Of a stretch of DNA of 6,931 nt, positions 5,474 to 6,931 are shown piece after piece. This DNA comes from Nitrospirae bacterium RIFCSPLOW2_12_42_9 (GTDB lineage: Bacteria; Nitrospirota; 9FT-COMBO-42-15; HDB-SIOI813), in contig MHER01000103.1 in NCBI GenBank assembly GCA_001805205.1, positions 1-6,931 on the forward strand, in the 5' to 3' direction. A program made the position numbers and the translations under genes. The notes beneath the pieces were generated by a model. It ran no database searches, was not told the DNA's origin, and saw only the letters and a list, made by a program, of their open reading frames with translations. Each line of letters opens with the position of its first letter. Within the stretch, counting starts at the first letter, position 1.

Positions 5474-6196
5474 TTATAACAGTCCCTTATCCGCAAAGCT
5501 CAGATACTCACCTTCACCAATAATGATATGGTCAAGGACCTTTATACCAAGGAGATCCCCTGCTGCTACAAGCCTTTTTGTAATCTCTACATCTTCAGGG
5601 CTTGGGGAAGGGTCTCCGCTCGGATGATTATGCAAAAATATCACTGATGCTGCTGAATTTTTTATGGCCTGTATGTATACCTCCCTCGGATGGACAATAC
5701 TTGATGTAAGGCAACCCATTGAGACAACACAGTCCGTAAATATCCGGTTCTTCCCATCCAGCATCAGGAGCCTGAAGACCTCTTTTCTTAAGCCCTGGAA
5801 ATGCTGGGTATAATGACTATATACATCATATACATCCCTGCTTGACAGGACACGCTTTTTTTTATTCAGGGGATTTGAAGCAGCCCTTTTACCAAGCTCT
5901 AATGCCGCCTTTATCTGTGCTGCCTTGGCCGGGCCCACACCTTTTATAGAACATAGCTCGTGTACTGAAGCGCCTGCCACTGCCCTGAGATCCTTGTAAT
6001 GGTTCAATATCTCCATAGCAAGATCCAATGCACTTTTACCCCCGCTTCCGGTTCTGAGCACAATTGCAAGGAGCTGTGCATGAGAAAGGGACTCAGCCCC
6101 TCCCTTCAGAAGTCTTTCCCTCGGCCTTTCATCTTCAGGCCAGTGATTGATACCTGTCTTTATCATGTGTCTGAGTATCCTATTCTGAGTATCCAT
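5474..6196 (-). CDS. radC: RadC family JAB/MPN-domain protein (UPF0758)
   Basis: 240 residues. An N-terminal segment HWPEDERPRERLLKGG (18-33) is typical of RadC starts. A helix-hairpin-helix follows (about 82-95, SIKGVGPAKAAQ), then the JAB/MPN+ metal-binding domain (about 117-240) with E139 and the JAMM motif H189-x-H191-x7-S199-x2-D202 (HNHPSGDPSPSPED), so the metal site is complete. The family was named for DNA repair, but that role was later disputed in E. coli; its biochemical function is unsettled. The start is uncertain: M1 at 6196 has no clear ribosome binding site, whereas M11 (6166) is preceded by AGGA and gives 230 aa, closer to the usual ~225. The gene converges on narK and is divergent from the TrkA-C protein, with only 40 bp (or 70 bp) between starts; neither neighbour hints at its role. 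Confidence 0.95.
   Translation of the reverse strand: MDTQNRILRHMIKTGINHWPEDERPRERLLKGGAESLSHAQLLAIVLRTGSGGKSALDLAMEILNHYKDLRAVAGASVHELCSIKGVGPAKAAQIKAALELGKRAASNPLNKKKRVLSSRDVYDVYSHYTQHFQGLRKEVFRLLMLDGKNRIFTDCVVSMGCLTSSIVHPREVYIQAIKNSAASVIFLHNHPSGDPSPSPEDVEITKRLVAAGDLLGIKVLDHIIIGEGEYLSFADKGLL
6171..6194. repeat. 10-bp direct repeat (CTGAGTATCC) at the radC 5' end
   Basis: CTGAGTATCC occurs at 6171-6180 and again at 6185-6194, a period of 14 bp. It covers codons 1-9 of the longer radC reading and sits just upstream of the alternative start M11. It could be a small local duplication or a regulator site with half-sites 14 bp apart. Confidence 0.5.
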
Positions 6197-6236
6197 TATT
6201 GTATTTTAAATCCATATTCTATATACTTTCACTGCA

Positions 6237-6833
6237 ATGATCCGGCTAAACAGGATATATAAAGAACTCACAATTACCCTGGATGGGCTTAAGAAAGGGA
6301 TCCTTGAGATAGCAATCACAACAAGCGAGAGCACCCAAGTTGCAAAACTCCTGTTCCGGATATATGAACTAGAGAAAAGATTAGAGAGATTATACATAGA
6401 TACCGGCAAATTGGTTTATGAACTGCGTCACCTCCCTGTTAATGAACTTATTGAAAATAATGACATCATAGATTACCTCGATAAAATAAAAATCCTGCAA
6501 CAGGATATCACCAAAGTAGAAAAAGAGATCAACCTCCTTAGAGAAGAGACTATAAAATCAAAGCTGGATGAGTTAAAACAGTATATGAGGCGGGGAGGTT
6601 TTACAATTGATGATCTTGTTCCATCAAAAAATTCTGAAGTAATTGGTAAAAAGATAAGAGAACTAAGGCTTCCTCCAGGCTTAATTATCATCTCTTTAAT
6701 CCGCCATGATCTCCTGATAATACCCCATGAGGACATGCAGATAGATGAAGGTGACAGAATTTTCATATTAGGTTTAAGGGACAGGATTAAAGAAGCGGCA
6801 TCGTTATTCATAACCGCTGAGCAATTCACCTGA
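6237..6833 (+). CDS. Coiled-coil protein with C-terminal TrkA-C (RCK-C) domain
   Basis: 198 residues, no membrane segment, predicted cytoplasmic. The N-terminal part (about 1-118) is helical and rich in charged residues and leucines, with likely coiled coil at about 36-65 and 76-118. The C-terminal part (about 121-192) matches a TrkA-C domain: SEVIGKKIRELRLPPGLIIISLIR, then the strand LLIIPHEDMQIDEGDRIFILG with the expected D-x-l-x-x-GD turn. These domains bind small ligands such as c-di-AMP or ions and gate K+ channels and other transporters. Here there is no RCK-N/Rossmann domain and no channel, so it may act as a separate regulatory subunit. The partner is not in the window. The ATG at 6237 has no clear Shine-Dalgarno; the next Met is residue 117, which would remove the helical region, so the first ATG is kept. 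Confidence 0.85.
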   Translation: MIRLNRIYKELTITLDGLKKGILEIAITTSESTQVAKLLFRIYELEKRLERLYIDTGKLVYELRHLPVNELIENNDIIDYLDKIKILQQDITKVEKEINLLREETIKSKLDELKQYMRRGGFTIDDLVPSKNSEVIGKKIRELRLPPGLIIISLIRHDLLIIPHEDMQIDEGDRIFILGLRDRIKEAASLFITAEQFT

Positions 6834-6931
6834 AATGCTGCCATTCACTATGCCGGATAAATGCACCTTAACTATTTCATTCGAAAATAACCTTTTGTCA
6901 CCCTCCCCCTTCTCACCCTCCTTTGTGAACC
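6834..6931. other. Right-edge segment, gene content undecided
   Basis: Two frames stay open to the window edge. On the plus strand, an ATG at 6835 (1 nt after the previous stop) begins MLPFTMPDKCTLTISFENN and is open for 32 codons. On the minus strand, a frame is open from 6929 to a stop at 6804-6806, ending SISGELLSGYE and overlapping the TrkA-C gene by 30 bp. Neither resembles a family I know. The C/T-rich tract near 6897-6925 (CACCCTCCCCCTTCTCACCC) looks more like an intergenic repeat than coding sequence. Confidence 0.3.

Overview
The window comes from a moderately AT-rich bacterial chromosome, probably an anaerobic or nitrate-respiring lineage. The mix of a Cache/PAS histidine kinase, a NarK-type transporter with a universal stress protein, and frequent ATA and AGG codons would fit Nitrospirota or Desulfobacterota-like bacteria. 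That placement is an inference; there is no rRNA or other marker gene here.

Layout. On the minus strand, positions 1-2747 carry a two-component system: a large membrane histidine kinase (874 aa) and, overlapping its stop by 8 nt, the first 43 codons of a response regulator that runs off the left edge. Divergent from these, on the plus strand, is a very small predicted single-pass membrane protein (2961-3110) whose ribosome binding site is a run of eight G. A 380-bp gene-free stretch (3111-3490) follows. It looks like a complete sigma-54 control region: an upstream palindrome (GCGTTAC-N6-GTAACGC), a second degenerate copy with the same spacing, a perfect IHF-type consensus, and a GG-N10-GC promoter (TGGCAT-N5-TTGCA). 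That promoter faces a two-gene operon: an ATP-binding-type UspA protein (3491-3907) and, 6 nt later, a NarK-family nitrate/nitrite transporter (3914-5404).

A perfect 26-bp inverted repeat (5412-5469) fills the gap between narK and the convergent radC gene (5474-6196, minus). Divergent from radC is a short cytoplasmic coiled-coil protein ending in a TrkA-C/RCK-C regulatory domain (6237-6833). The last ~100 bp hold no gene that can be called with confidence.

How the parts may work together. The simplest model is a self-contained nitrate/nitrite-uptake regulon. The kinase senses a periplasmic and/or PAS-detected signal and phosphorylates the adjacent regulator. If that regulator is NtrC-like, which cannot be seen because only its receiver N-terminus is present, it would bind the GTTAC palindromes and, with IHF bending, activate sigma-54 RNA polymerase at the usp-narK promoter. 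All protein families here are known. The most notable item is the intact UAS-IHF-sigma54 architecture beside a two-component system and a usp-narK operon. I see no CRISPR array, tRNA, rRNA, phage gene or intact insertion sequence.
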